Notes: generated from the letters alone by a model not told the origin. 64,000 nucleotides of DNA from Kitasatospora azatica KCTC 9699 (GCF_000744785.1 NZ_JQMO01000003.1:4898001-4962000); one strand, 5' to 3'. Shown: positions 23,834 to 32,162, counted from the stretch's first letter. Program-made: numbers and translations.

Positions 23834-24901
23834 ATGGCAGTGCTCTGCAGGCCGGCGACCGAGGTCCCGGAACACGTCATCACGATGGACGACACGCTGG
23901 CGATCGCCCGCGAGCTGCACCGGGACCACCCGGACCTGGACCTGGTGTTACGGCTGATCAGCCACACGGGGGTGCGCAAGCGACATCTGGTCCAGCCGAT
24001 CGAACGCACCCTGAACCACCCCGGCTTCGAGTCCCGCAACGAGCTCTTCCTCGCCGAGGCCAAGAAGCGGGTGCCGCCGGTGGTGCGCCGGGCGTTGGAC
24101 CACGCGGCGCTGCGGGTCGAGGACATCGACCTGATCGTCTTCGTCTCCTGCACCGGGTTCAGCATGCCCTCACCGACCGCCTGGCTGATCAACGAGATGG
24201 GATTTCGGCCGCAGACCCGGCAGTTGCCGATCGCCCAGCTCGGCTGCGCGGCCGGCGGCGCCGCCGTCAACCGCGCCCACGACTTCTGCACCGCCTACCC
24301 CGACCGCAACGCCCTGGTGGTGGCCTGCGAGTTCTGCTCGCTCTGCTACCAGCCCACCGACCTCGGCGTCGGCCAGCTGCTCTCCAACGGCCTGTTCGGG
24401 GACGCGGTGGCAGCAGCCGTGGTGCGCGGCGGGCAGGACGGTCTCGGGGTCCGACTGGAGCGCAACGGCTCCTACCTGATCCCGCACACCGAGGAGTGGA
24501 TCTCCTACGCCGTCCGCGCCACCGGCTTCCACTTCCAGCTGGACAAGCGGGTGCCCGGGACCATGGAGCCGCTCGCCCCGGTCCTGGAGGAACTCGCCGA
24601 GGCGCACCAGTGGAAGGTCGCCGACCTGGACTTCTACATCGTCCACGCGGGCGGCCCGCGGATCCTGGCCGACCTCGGCCGGTTCCTCAACGTCCCCGCC
24701 GAGGCCTTCCGGCACAGCCGGGACACGCTGACCGAGTACGGCAACATCGCCAGCGCCGTGGTGCTGGACGCGCTGGGCAGGCTGTTCGAGGAGGACACCG
24801 CCCTGGACGGGCACCGCGGCATCCTGGCCGGGTTCGGACCGGGGATCACCGCCGAGGTGGCGCTGGGCAGTTGGAACGACCGACGGAGTGACGAGCGATG
24901 A
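23834..24901 (+). CDS. rppA: Type III polyketide synthase, 1,3,6,8-tetrahydroxynaphthalene (THN) synthase RppA-like
   Basis: Chalcone-synthase-fold enzyme that condenses five malonyl-CoA units into THN, the melanin precursor. 355 aa from the ATG at 23834, with AGGAGA upstream. The triad is placed as in known RppA enzymes: Cys near 138 (QLGCAAGG), His near 270 (HAGGPRIL) and Asn near 303 (YGNIASA). FVSCTGFSMPSPT and the CHS-like C-terminal GFGPGITAE are present; the FSLCYQPTD-type segment with paired Cys is typical of bacterial THN synthases. Codon 39 is TTA (23948-23950), rare in this genome and a hallmark of bldA (tRNA-Leu UUA) developmental control. It overlaps the P450 start by 4 bp. Confidence 0.93.
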   Translation: MAVLCRPATEVPEHVITMDDTLAIARELHRDHPDLDLVLRLISHTGVRKRHLVQPIERTLNHPGFESRNELFLAEAKKRVPPVVRRALDHAALRVEDIDLIVFVSCTGFSMPSPTAWLINEMGFRPQTRQLPIAQLGCAAGGAAVNRAHDFCTAYPDRNALVVACEFCSLCYQPTDLGVGQLLSNGLFGDAVAAAVVRGGQDGLGVRLERNGSYLIPHTEEWISYAVRATGFHFQLDKRVPGTMEPLAPVLEELAEAHQWKVADLDFYIVHAGGPRILADLGRFLNVPAEAFRHSRDTLTEYGNIASAVVLDALGRLFEEDTALDGHRGILAGFGPGITAEVALGSWNDRRSDER

Positions 24902-26094
24902 ACCGACCCCCGGTCACCCGGTGGACCGTCGATCACCTGGACGAGCTGGCCGTCGACCCGGTGCTGCTCGACGCAGTGGCCCGCGAGACGCCGGGAAGGG
25001 TCGCCCTGCAGTACGGCGAAGGGGACGCCTGGCTGGTCGGCAGGTACGCCGACGTCACCAAGGTCACCTCGGACGCCCGGTTCGGCCGGGCCGCGCTGCG
25101 GCAGCGGAACGTCACCCGGCTGGCCCCGAACCCGATTCCGCTGCACGATGCGGTCGGGCTGGCCGACCCGCCCGAGCACACCCGGCTGCGGCGCTCCGCC
25201 TCGCGCGCCTTCACCGCCCGGCGGATCGACCGGCTCCGGCCGCGCGCCGAGAAGCTGGCCGGGCGACTGCTGGACGGGATGGAGCAGGCCGGAGCGCCGG
25301 CCGATCTGCTGGCGCACCTGTACACCCCGTTCGCGCTGCACGGGATGAGCGAACTGATGGGCATCCCGGAGCCGGACCGCGCCCAGGTCGCCGAGTGGAC
25401 CGGACAGATCATCACCTCCGCGGCGCTCCCGGAGGAGTGCGAGCGGGCCAAACGGGAGATCGGCGAGTACCTCGGCAGCCTGGTGGAGCAGCGGATGGCC
25501 GAGCCGCAGGACGACCTGCTCAGCCACCTGGTGGCGGGTGAGCAGGCGGGGGAGCTGAACCGGTCCGAGCTGGTCGCCTTCGCGGTGTTGATGCAGATCA
25601 GCGGGATGAACGCGGTCCGGTTCAACAGTGCCACCATGGGCTACATCCTGCTCACCAGGCCGGAGTTGTGGCAGCGGCTGCTCGCCGAGCCGGAGCTGCT
25701 GCCGCAGGCGGTGGAGGAGCTGCTGCGCTGGCTGCCGCACCGCAACGCCACCGGACAGGCCCGGATCGCCACCGAGGACGTGGAGTTGGGCGGGGTACTG
25801 GTCAAGGCCGGGGAGGCGGTGCACTCCTCCTATCTGGCGGCCAACCGCGATCCGGCGGTCTTCGACCGGCCGCACGAGCTGGACTTCGACCGGCACCCCA
25901 ACCCGCACCTCGCCTTCGGGCACGGCCCGCACTACTGCGTGGGCGCGGCCTTCGCGCGGATGGAGACGCAGGTGATGCTGCGCGCGCTGCTGGACCGCTT
26001 CCCGCGGCTGCGGTTGGCCGTACCGGCGTCCGAGATCCGTTGGCGCAAGGGCGAGTTGATCCGTGGACCGGGCGAGCTCCCGGTGGCCTGGTGA
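24898..26094 (+). CDS. Cytochrome P450, CYP158-like, of the THN/flaviolin pigment operon
   Basis: Class I bacterial P450 of 398 aa. Heme loop FGHGPHYCVG has the thiolate Cys at about 347; EELLRW is the ExxR motif at about 272. In the I helix the usual [A/G]Gx[D/E][T/S] is replaced by SGMNAV, lacking both the acid and the Thr; CYP158A2, which couples flaviolin into dimers and trimers, also has Ala in place of the Thr. With RppA upstream (4-bp ATGA overlap) and the cupin downstream, the likely job is oxidative coupling of flaviolin to biflaviolin and melanin-like polymer. Redox partners are not encoded here. Confidence 0.9.
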   Translation: MNRPPVTRWTVDHLDELAVDPVLLDAVARETPGRVALQYGEGDAWLVGRYADVTKVTSDARFGRAALRQRNVTRLAPNPIPLHDAVGLADPPEHTRLRRSASRAFTARRIDRLRPRAEKLAGRLLDGMEQAGAPADLLAHLYTPFALHGMSELMGIPEPDRAQVAEWTGQIITSAALPEECERAKREIGEYLGSLVEQRMAEPQDDLLSHLVAGEQAGELNRSELVAFAVLMQISGMNAVRFNSATMGYILLTRPELWQRLLAEPELLPQAVEELLRWLPHRNATGQARIATEDVELGGVLVKAGEAVHSSYLAANRDPAVFDRPHELDFDRHPNPHLAFGHGPHYCVGAAFARMETQVMLRALLDRFPRLRLAVPASEIRWRKGELIRGPGELPVAW

Positions 26095-26666
26095 GCGGGC
26101 TGGTGCTGCCGCCGGGCGGCGGGCGGCAGTTGACCGGCCCGGCGCAGCACGTGACCTTCAAGATCACCGGAGCGCGGAGCACGGTCGGCTCGCTCTTCGA
26201 GGTGGTGGTGCCGGTCGGCTTCGACGTCGGCGCGCACCGGCACACCAGGAGCGAGGAGTTCTTCTACGTGCTGGACGGGGAGGTGGACCTGTTCGCCTTC
26301 GAACCGGTGGTGCGGACGGCCGGCGACTGGTCCGACTGGCGTTCGGCGGACGGCGAGACGGTGCGCCGCGGCACTCGCGGTGCGCTGATCCACATCCCGC
26401 CGGGCTGCCCGCACGGCTTCGCAAACGCCGGGCATACGCCGGCCCGGCTGCTCTTCCAGGCCGCGCCACCGCCGGACCACGAGCGCTACTTCGAGGAACT
26501 CCTGGCCCTGCTCGCGGACGGACCGCCGGTGGCGCCGGAGGCGGTGGAGGAGCTGCGGCGCCGCTACGACATCGAGCAGCTGACGCCGCTCAAGCCGGGA
26601 GTGCCGCTGCCGGAAACCCCGCTGCCGGAAACTCCGCTGCCGGAAACCCCGTTGCCTCCCGGGTGA
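26091..26666 (+). CDS. Cupin-domain protein of the pigment operon (possible quinone-forming oxygenase)
   Basis: Single-domain cupin, 191 aa, starting at a GTG that overlaps the P450 stop (GTGA). Metal-binding motif 1 is visible as GAHRHTRSEEFFYVLDGEVDLF and motif 2 as HIPPGCPHGFANAG. Cupins in rppA operons include MomA-type monooxygenases, which oxidise THN to flaviolin; that is the best guess for this protein from family and context. The C-terminal tail consists of PLPET repeated three times plus PLPPG, encoded by 15-bp tandem repeats; it looks disordered and is probably not part of the enzyme fold. Confidence 0.82.
   Translation: MSGLVLPPGGGRQLTGPAQHVTFKITGARSTVGSLFEVVVPVGFDVGAHRHTRSEEFFYVLDGEVDLFAFEPVVRTAGDWSDWRSADGETVRRGTRGALIHIPPGCPHGFANAGHTPARLLFQAAPPPDHERYFEELLALLADGPPVAPEAVEELRRRYDIEQLTPLKPGVPLPETPLPETPLPETPLPPG
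26604..26648 (+). repeat. Three 15-bp tandem repeats encoding PLPET
   Basis: CCGCTGCCGGAAACC is repeated three times with a single C-to-T difference in the second copy, in frame in the cupin gene, and trails into a degenerate fourth unit. Confidence 0.9.
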
Positions 26667-26686
26667 CCCCGGCCTACCGTGCGGGC

Positions 26687-27634
26687 ATGCTGCTGCGCTC
26701 CGCCGTCGAGTCCGACCTCGACCGCTTCCTGCCCCTGCTGGTCGCCGACCCCGGCTGCTCGACCGTCACCGCCGAGAGCTACCGGACCAAGCTGGCAAGC
26801 GGTGAGTACCGCCTCGACCGGACCTGGCTGGCCGAACAGGACGGCGACCTGCGCGCCGTCGCCGTCTGGTGGGGTGGCGCCGGCTCCGCCGCGCCGCAGG
26901 CGCTGGACGGGATCTTCACCCATCCCGCCGTCGGCACCGGGCCCGAGCGCACCGCGCTGGCGGCCGAGCTGCTGCGGGCCGCGCACACGGCCTTCGGCGA
27001 CTCGCCGAGCTACCACGTCTTCCTGCCCGGCGACTGGCGCGAGCAGCCGGCGGTGCTGGCGGCGCTGACCTGGCGTCAGCAGGCGGCCCGGCAGGCGGGG
27101 CTCACCGGCGAGCTGGAGCGACTGCGGTTCGAGTGGCGCCCGGAGGTCTGCCCCGAACCCGCGCCGCCCGGCACCGGGCTGGAGTTCGCCGAGGAGCCGG
27201 ACGACGAGGTCTTCGTCGAGCTGTTCCGCCGGGTGATCGCCGGCAGCCTGGACTCCGACAGCACCACCGGGGCCGCCAAGGTCGGGGCCGAGCAGCAGGC
27301 CCGCGAGGACGTCGCGTTCTACCGCGACGAGATGCTCGGCGAGCGCTCCTGGTGGCGGGTGGCCCGCAACGCGGCCGGCGAGCTGGTCGGCTTCGGGCTG
27401 CCCTCGCGCAACCACTCCTTCCCGGTGGTCGGCTACCTCGGGGTGCTCCCCGAACACCGCGGCCACGGCCACGCGGAGTCCATCCTCGCCGAGATCACCC
27501 GGATCCTGATCGCCGAGACCGCCCCCGCCGAGATCCGCGCCGACACCGACCTCGGCAACCACCCGATGGCCGCCGCCTTCCTCCGCACCGGCTACCGCAA
27601 CAGCGCCCGGCGACTGGTGCTGTCTGCGGACTGA
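26687..27634 (+). CDS. GNAT family N-acetyltransferase
   Basis: A 315-aa acetyltransferase-fold protein. The acetyl-CoA motif A is visible near residues 240-260: VVGYLGVLPEHRGHGHAESILAEI, followed by the usual ADTDLGNHPMAAAFLRTGYRN. The N-terminal half (MLLRSAVESDLDRFLPLLV) looks like a second, decayed GNAT domain, so this is probably a tandem-GNAT protein. The ATG is 6 nt after a TACCGT box, 20 bp past the cupin stop; it likely has its own leaderless transcript rather than being part of the pigment operon. Acceptor unknown. Confidence 0.82.
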   Translation: MLLRSAVESDLDRFLPLLVADPGCSTVTAESYRTKLASGEYRLDRTWLAEQDGDLRAVAVWWGGAGSAAPQALDGIFTHPAVGTGPERTALAAELLRAAHTAFGDSPSYHVFLPGDWREQPAVLAALTWRQQAARQAGLTGELERLRFEWRPEVCPEPAPPGTGLEFAEEPDDEVFVELFRRVIAGSLDSDSTTGAAKVGAEQQAREDVAFYRDEMLGERSWWRVARNAAGELVGFGLPSRNHSFPVVGYLGVLPEHRGHGHAESILAEITRILIAETAPAEIRADTDLGNHPMAAAFLRTGYRNSARRLVLSAD

Positions 27635-27699
27635 GCGGGTCCGTCACGAGTGGGGTACTCCCCAAGTGAGAGGGGATGCGGCACTCTGGTGCTGTCCAC

Positions 27700-27713
27700 T
27701 TACTCGCGAGTAG
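27700..27713. promoter_or_regulatory. Perfect palindrome before the AidB-like gene
   Basis: TTACTCGCGAGTAG holds the perfect 12-bp palindrome TACTCGCGAGTA, 11-24 bp before the GTG start at 27724. Same consensus as the dyads at 4443 and 42868. Confidence 0.6.
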
Positions 27714-27723
27714 GGAGCAGGCC

Positions 27724-29355
27724 GTGCCGCACACCCACGAGGTCACCAACCAGGTCCCGCCGCCGTACGGCCACAACACCGCCGAGGATCCGGCGCTGCT
27801 GGCCGCGCTGCACCGGGCGGGGGCCGGGTGGGCGGAGCCGGAGCTGCGGGAGCTGGGCGCGCTGGCCGGGACCGAGCAAGCGGCGGACTGGGGGCGGCTG
27901 GCCAACGAGAACGAGCCGGTGCTGCACACCCACGACCGCTACGGGCACCGGATCGACGAGGTCGAGTTCCACCCCGCCTGGCACCAGCTGATGGGCGTGG
28001 CCGTCGAGCACGGCCTGCACGCCGCCCCCTGGCAGGACCCGCGCCCGGGTGCGCACACCGCCCGGGCAGCCAAGTTCTACCTGTGGAGCCAGGTCGAGGC
28101 CGGGCACGGCTGCCCGATCTCGATGACCTACGCGGCCGTCCCGGCGCTGCGCACCACCCCCGCACTGGCCGACTGGCTGGAGCCGCTGCTCGCCTCCACC
28201 GTCTACGACTTCGGGCTGCGCGAGCCGCACGGCAAGCGCGGGCTGATCGCGGGCATGTCGATGACCGAGAAGCAGGGCGGCTCGGACGTGCGCGCCAACA
28301 GCACCGTGGCGCTGCCGGCCGGCGACGGGACCTACCACCTCACCGGCCACAAGTGGTTCACCTCGGCGCCGATGTCCGACGTCTTCCTGACCCTGGCTCA
28401 GGCACCCGGCGGGCTGAGCTGCTTCGTGCTGCCCCGGGTGCTGCCGGACGGCACCCGCAACGCGCTGCGGATCCAGCGGCTCAAGGACAAGCTGGGCAAC
28501 CGCTCCAACGCCTCCGCCGAGCTGGAGTACGAGGAGGCGGTCGGCTGGCTGGTCGGCGAGGAGGGCCGCGGGGTGCGGACCATCATCGAGATGGTCAACA
28601 TGACCCGCCTGGACTGCACCCTCGGCGCCGCCGCCGGCATGCGGCTGGGCGTCCAGCGGGCGGTCCAGCACGCCGAGCACCGGCGGGCGTTCGGCAAGGA
28701 GCTGATCCACCAGCCGCTGATGCGCAATGTGCTGGCGGACCTGGCCCTGGAGTCGGAGGCGGCCACCACGGTCGCGCTGCGGCTGGCCGAGGCGACCGAC
28801 CGCGCCGTGGGCGGCGACGAGGGCGAGGCGGACTTCCGGCGCCTGGCGCTCGCGGTCACCAAGTACTGGGTCTGCAAGCGCGGCCCGGCGCACGCGGCCG
28901 AGGCGCTGGAGTGCCTGGGCGGCAACGGCTACGTCGAGGAGTCCGGCATGCCGCGGCTCTACCGGGAGGCGCCGCTGGTGTCGATCTGGGAGGGCTCGGG
29001 CAATGTCGCCGCGCTGGACGCGCTGCGCGCGATGGCCCGCAGCCCGCAGTCGGTGGAGGCGTACTTCGCGGAGCTGGACGCGGTGGCCGGCGCCGACCGG
29101 CGGCTGGACGCGGCGGTGGCGGAGCTGCGCAAGCAGCTCGGTGACCTCAGCGAGGTGGAGTACCGCACCCGGCGGCTGGTCGAGTCGATGGCGCTGACCC
29201 TGCAGGGCGCGCTGCTGGTGCGCCACTCCAGCCCGGCGGTGGCGGACGCCTTCTGCGCCTCCCGGCTGGGCGGCGACCACGGCAACGCGTTCGGCACGCT
29301 GCCGGCCGGAGTGGACACCGAGACGGTCATCTCGCGGGCGCGGATGGTCTCCTGA
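27724..29355 (+). CDS. Acyl-CoA dehydrogenase family protein, AidB-like
   Basis: FAD-binding protein of 543 aa in the AidB branch of acyl-CoA dehydrogenases. Matching length (about 540) and features: the long N-terminal part (VPPPYGHNTAEDPALLAAL), the flavin loop MSMTEKQGGSDVRANST, HKWFTSAPMSDVFL, the DKLGNRSNASAELEYEEA region, and ALECLGGNGYVEESGMPRLYREAPL near the C-terminus. E. coli AidB binds DNA and protects against alkylation; many actinobacterial relatives may be real dehydrogenases. GTG chosen after GGGAGCAGGCC. The palindrome at 27700 suggests a lipid-responsive regulator. Confidence 0.9.
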   Translation: MPHTHEVTNQVPPPYGHNTAEDPALLAALHRAGAGWAEPELRELGALAGTEQAADWGRLANENEPVLHTHDRYGHRIDEVEFHPAWHQLMGVAVEHGLHAAPWQDPRPGAHTARAAKFYLWSQVEAGHGCPISMTYAAVPALRTTPALADWLEPLLASTVYDFGLREPHGKRGLIAGMSMTEKQGGSDVRANSTVALPAGDGTYHLTGHKWFTSAPMSDVFLTLAQAPGGLSCFVLPRVLPDGTRNALRIQRLKDKLGNRSNASAELEYEEAVGWLVGEEGRGVRTIIEMVNMTRLDCTLGAAAGMRLGVQRAVQHAEHRRAFGKELIHQPLMRNVLADLALESEAATTVALRLAEATDRAVGGDEGEADFRRLALAVTKYWVCKRGPAHAAEALECLGGNGYVEESGMPRLYREAPLVSIWEGSGNVAALDALRAMARSPQSVEAYFAELDAVAGADRRLDAAVAELRKQLGDLSEVEYRTRRLVESMALTLQGALLVRHSSPAVADAFCASRLGGDHGNAFGTLPAGVDTETVISRARMVS

Positions 29356-29366
29356 GGCGGTGAGCT

Positions 29367-29392
29367 GGGCGCCGGCCAGCCGGTCGGCGCCC
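29367..29392. terminator. Hairpin between AidB-like and chitinase genes
   Basis: GGGCGCCG and CGGCGCCC pair around a 10-nt GC-rich loop, between the convergent stops at 29355 and 29413. Confidence 0.55.
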
Positions 29393-29412
29393 CGCTCGTC
29401 AGCCCGGGTACG

Positions 29413-30942
29413 TCAGCCCGTGTACTTCGCGAAGATCTTCGAGAAGTCGAAGGGCTGCTGCGGCACATTGGTGCACTTGTACAGCGCGCCACCGGTGCAG
29501 GCGTTGGCGTCCCGGCTCATCTCCCAGAAGGCCAGCTCACCGAGGTGGTGCTGCTGGGCGAAGGTGACCACCTGCCGGGCGGCGGCCTGGTCGAAGATCT
29601 GGTGGTCGTCGTTCTCACCGATCATCGGGGTGACGCCGACCGCGGCCCAGAGCTGGGCGTCGGTCCTGGCCGGGTAGAGCGTCCGCAGCTGGTCGTGGGT
29701 GCTCTGCGCGGCCTGGACGGCGGCGGTGCCGTAGTTGGTGCCCGGGCGGCCGTAGTCCATCGCCATCACGTTGACCAGGTCCAGGCTGACCCCGGCGTTG
29801 ATCGCGGAGCGGACGACGGCCACACCCTCCGAGGTCAGGCCCTCGGGCAGCACCGGCAGGGTGAGCGAGACCTTCAGCCCGGGGTGGGCCTGCTGCAGCT
29901 TGGCCAGCGCGGCCGAGCGGCGGTCGTTGGAGGCGGTGTCGGAGACCGCCGCGCCCTCGATGTCGAAGTCGACGTACTTCAGGTCGTACGCCTTGACCAC
30001 GGCGTCGTACTCGGCGAAGAGCGAGTCCACCGTCGAGCAGGCGGCGGCGAGTTCGGTGCCGGAGGCGCCGCCGAAGGAGACCTTGACGTCCCCGCCGGCC
30101 GCCCGGACCGCGTCGATCTGGTCCTTCGCCCAGGCTGCCCGCGGGTCGTAGGCGTTGAACCAACTGGCCTTGCAGCCCACGCTGGTGACGAAGGCGAGGG
30201 TGAAGGACCTGATGCCGCTGCCGCTGGCGTCGGCGGTCAGCGAGGGGGTCGGCCAGGCGCCCATGTCCACGTACGGGGCCACCGGCACGGCCAGGTTCGG
30301 CGGCGGGCTGGTCTGGGTGGGTGTCGAGGTGGGCGTCGGCGTCGGGGTGGGCGTCGGGGTGGCGGTGGTCGTCGACGTGGGCGTGGGCGTCGGAGTGGGC
30401 GTCGGGGTGGAGCCGCCGCCGGGCCCGCTGAGCACCACGTCGTCCGCCAGGTAGGAACCCTGCCCGTACCAGCCGTGCAGGTAGACGGTCACGCTGGTGG
30501 TGCTCGGCCCGGTGGTGAAGCCGCCGTTGAGCTGGGTCCAGGAGGTCGCGCTCGGCGTCCAGACCTGAGGGTCCGTCACTCCGCTGCCGGTGGCGCCGAG
30601 GTAGACGTAGCTGCCCTGCACCCAGGCGCTCAGCGTGTAGCTGGTGTTGGGCTGGACGGCGACGGTCTGGCTGCACTGGGCGTTGTCGCTGCCGCTCGCG
30701 GCCCCTTGCAGGGCGCCGCTGCCGGAGTGGGTGGGGGAGGAGACCACCGAGCCGGTGGCGCCCGAGCAGGTCCAGGAGCCGAGGCCGCTCTCGAAGCCGG
30801 GGTTGCCGAGCAGGTTGGCGGTGGCCGCGTCGGCGCCGACGGCGAGAGCGGCGATGCCCCCGGTGGCGAGCAGGGCGGCGCAGCCCAGCGAGAGCAGTTT
30901 GGCCCGGCGGGGGACGGCCTGGCGGTGGAGCGCGCGTGGCAT
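29413..30942 (-). CDS. Secreted GH18 chitinase with N-terminal carbohydrate-binding module
   Basis: Extracellular chitinase of 509 aa. Order: signal peptide (KLLSLGCAALLATGGIAALAVGADA), a CBM-like beta-sandwich of about 140 residues beginning NLLGNPGFESGLGSW, a Thr-Pro linker (about 45 residues of PTPT repeats), then the catalytic barrel. The GH18 motif is YVDFDIEG with the catalytic Glu; FVTSVGCKASWFNAYDPR and VMAMDYGRPG are typical of bacterial GH18 enzymes close to ChiC/ChiA-type. I use the ATG at 30942 with GAAAGG upstream. A DasR-type site lies 54 bp upstream, so induction by GlcNAc signals is expected. Confidence 0.93.
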   Translation of the reverse strand: MPRALHRQAVPRRAKLLSLGCAALLATGGIAALAVGADAATANLLGNPGFESGLGSWTCSGATGSVVSSPTHSGSGALQGAASGSDNAQCSQTVAVQPNTSYTLSAWVQGSYVYLGATGSGVTDPQVWTPSATSWTQLNGGFTTGPSTTSVTVYLHGWYGQGSYLADDVVLSGPGGGSTPTPTPTPTPTSTTTATPTPTPTPTPTSTPTQTSPPPNLAVPVAPYVDMGAWPTPSLTADASGSGIRSFTLAFVTSVGCKASWFNAYDPRAAWAKDQIDAVRAAGGDVKVSFGGASGTELAAACSTVDSLFAEYDAVVKAYDLKYVDFDIEGAAVSDTASNDRRSAALAKLQQAHPGLKVSLTLPVLPEGLTSEGVAVVRSAINAGVSLDLVNVMAMDYGRPGTNYGTAAVQAAQSTHDQLRTLYPARTDAQLWAAVGVTPMIGENDDHQIFDQAAARQVVTFAQQHHLGELAFWEMSRDANACTGGALYKCTNVPQQPFDFSKIFAKYTG

Positions 30943-30995
30943 GGGGGTGCCTTTCGGACGTGTGGGGGTCCGCCGAAAACGACGTACGCCCAAAA

Positions 30996-31007
30996 TGGAC
31001 TAGACCA
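30996..31007. promoter_or_regulatory. DasR-responsive element (dre) before the chitinase
   Basis: TGGACTAGACCA matches the core TGGTCTAGACCA at 11 of 12 positions and is flanked by A/T-containing half-site extensions. Chitinase promoters in Streptomyces classically carry such elements, bound by the GntR repressor DasR. Confidence 0.75.
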
Positions 31008-31084
31008 ACTGGGCGCGTCAAGGCATCGGTTGGGGGCGGGGTGAGCTTTACGTCCGACTTAAGGTTCCCGCCGGCGGATCGGTG

Positions 31085-31684
31085 TCAGCGGTCGGCCAAC
31101 TCCTTGATCCAGATGAGCTTCTGGCCGGTCTCGGCGGGGGCCTCGGCCGGCTCCTGGGCCACCCGGTCCAGCCGGTAGCCGAGCTTGCGCGGCACGGCGG
31201 CACTGGCGGCGTTCGCCTGGTCGCAGTGGATCTCCACCCGCTCGACCTCGGGGAGCGCGAAGGCGGCCTCGGTCAGCGCGGCGGCGCCGTTGGTGGCCAG
31301 CGAGCGGCCGGTGTGGTCCTGGTCCACCCAGTAGCCGATCTCCAGGGCGCCCGGGCCGATCCGCCGGTGCAGGCCGAACATGCCCAGGATGCCGGCCGGT
31401 TGGTCGGCCCGGCTGAGCACGTACATGAAGTCCGAGCCGCTCTCCCAGAGTTCCCAGCCGCGCTTGGTCATCTCGGCGCTGCGCGCCAGGGTCGGGGTGC
31501 TGGCGGCCCAGGCCATCCACGGGCGCAGGTGCGCGATGTTGCGGACGATCACCTCGTTGATCGTGGCGGCGTCGTCCAGGGTGCGCCGGCGCAGGATGTA
31601 GCCGTCGGGCAGGTCGAGCCACTCGGGCGGGCGAGAGCTGGTCAGCGGCGCGGCTTCGACAGGGCCGTCGGCAGTGTGGTTCAT
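31085..31684 (-). CDS. GNAT N-acetyltransferase (RimJ/RimL-like)
   Basis: 199-aa acetyltransferase of the RimJ/RimL group. Visible: YILRRRTLDDAATINEVIVRNIAHLRPWMAWA at the N-terminus, then AGILGMFGLHRRIGPGALEIGYWVDQDHTGRSLATNGAAALTEAAF (motif A), VEIHCDQANAASAAVPRKLGYRLD (motif B). The cofactor loop reads HTGRSLATNG where R/QxxGxG/A is usual, a mild deviation. ATG at 31684 or an alternative ATG four codons upstream; no ribosome site distinguishes them. May modify ribosomal proteins or small amines; unknown. Confidence 0.82.
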   Translation of the reverse strand: MNHTADGPVEAAPLTSSRPPEWLDLPDGYILRRRTLDDAATINEVIVRNIAHLRPWMAWAASTPTLARSAEMTKRGWELWESGSDFMYVLSRADQPAGILGMFGLHRRIGPGALEIGYWVDQDHTGRSLATNGAAALTEAAFALPEVERVEIHCDQANAASAAVPRKLGYRLDRVAQEPAEAPAETGQKLIWIKELADR

Positions 31685-31738
31685 GACAAGTATCATCGCA
31701 GTTGATTCTCGCCGCTGACCAGCTAATTCGTCGCCCGC

Positions 31739-32133
31739 TCAGAGGCGCACCAGTACCTCGTCCAGTTCCTTGCGGTGAAGATCGGGCACCAGTGCGCCGT
31801 CGGCCGGGTAGCCGACCGGGATCACATAGGCGGCGCGCTCCTCCAGGGGGCGCTCGCAGACCTCTCCTCCGCCTCGGCCGCCTCGCGCAGGCGCCGCTTG
31901 CGCGCCGGATCGGTGACCACCACGAAGCGCCAGGGCTGGACGTGCGCGCCGCTGGGCGCGGTGGCGGCGGTGCGGATCGCCCAGTCCAGCACGCCCTCGG
32001 GGATCGGGCGGCGGTCGTAGTCGCGGACGGTGCGGCGCTGGGCCATCACCTGGTGGAAGGTCCTGGCGCGGTCCTCGGCCTGGTGGGCGGGCACGCTCAT
32101 CGGACGCAGCGGGACGGCGGGGTAGGTCGTCAT
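31739..32133 (-). pseudogene. Nitroreductase-family pseudogene with internal deletion and frameshift
   Basis: The 5' part encodes a normal flavin-nitroreductase N-terminus (DRARTFHQVMAQRRTVRDYDRRPIPEGVLDWAIRTAATAPSGAHVQPWRFVVVTD, to EAAEAEER). It then jumps, out of frame, to the family's C-terminus: ERAAYVIPVGYPADGALVPDLHRKELDEVLVRL and stop at 31739. About 100 central residues (including the NYYV..SVGIAT region of the family) are missing, so the joint near 31858 reflects a deletion of roughly 300 bp plus a frame change. Relatives are about 220 aa. The start codon lies within a 12-bp perfect inverted repeat that would have been its operator. Confidence 0.8.
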
Positions 32134-32152
32134 ACGCGGAGTATGACGACCT
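32124..32152. promoter_or_regulatory. 12-bp perfect inverted repeat at the nitroreductase start
   Basis: AGGTCGTCATAC and GTATGACGACCT are separated by 5 nt and cover the ATG of the nitroreductase pseudogene; only 10 bp separate it from the stop of the ABC-F gene. Could be an HxlR/MarR-type operator or a terminator hairpin for the ABC-F gene upstream on the same strand. Confidence 0.6.
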
Positions 32153-32162
32153 GTCGAGTGGT

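Noticed and set aside
30301..30415. Dense GTCGGGGTGGGCGTC-like repeats as a possible CRISPR or satellite
   Set aside because: They encode the Thr-Pro linker of the chitinase in frame; no unique spacers.
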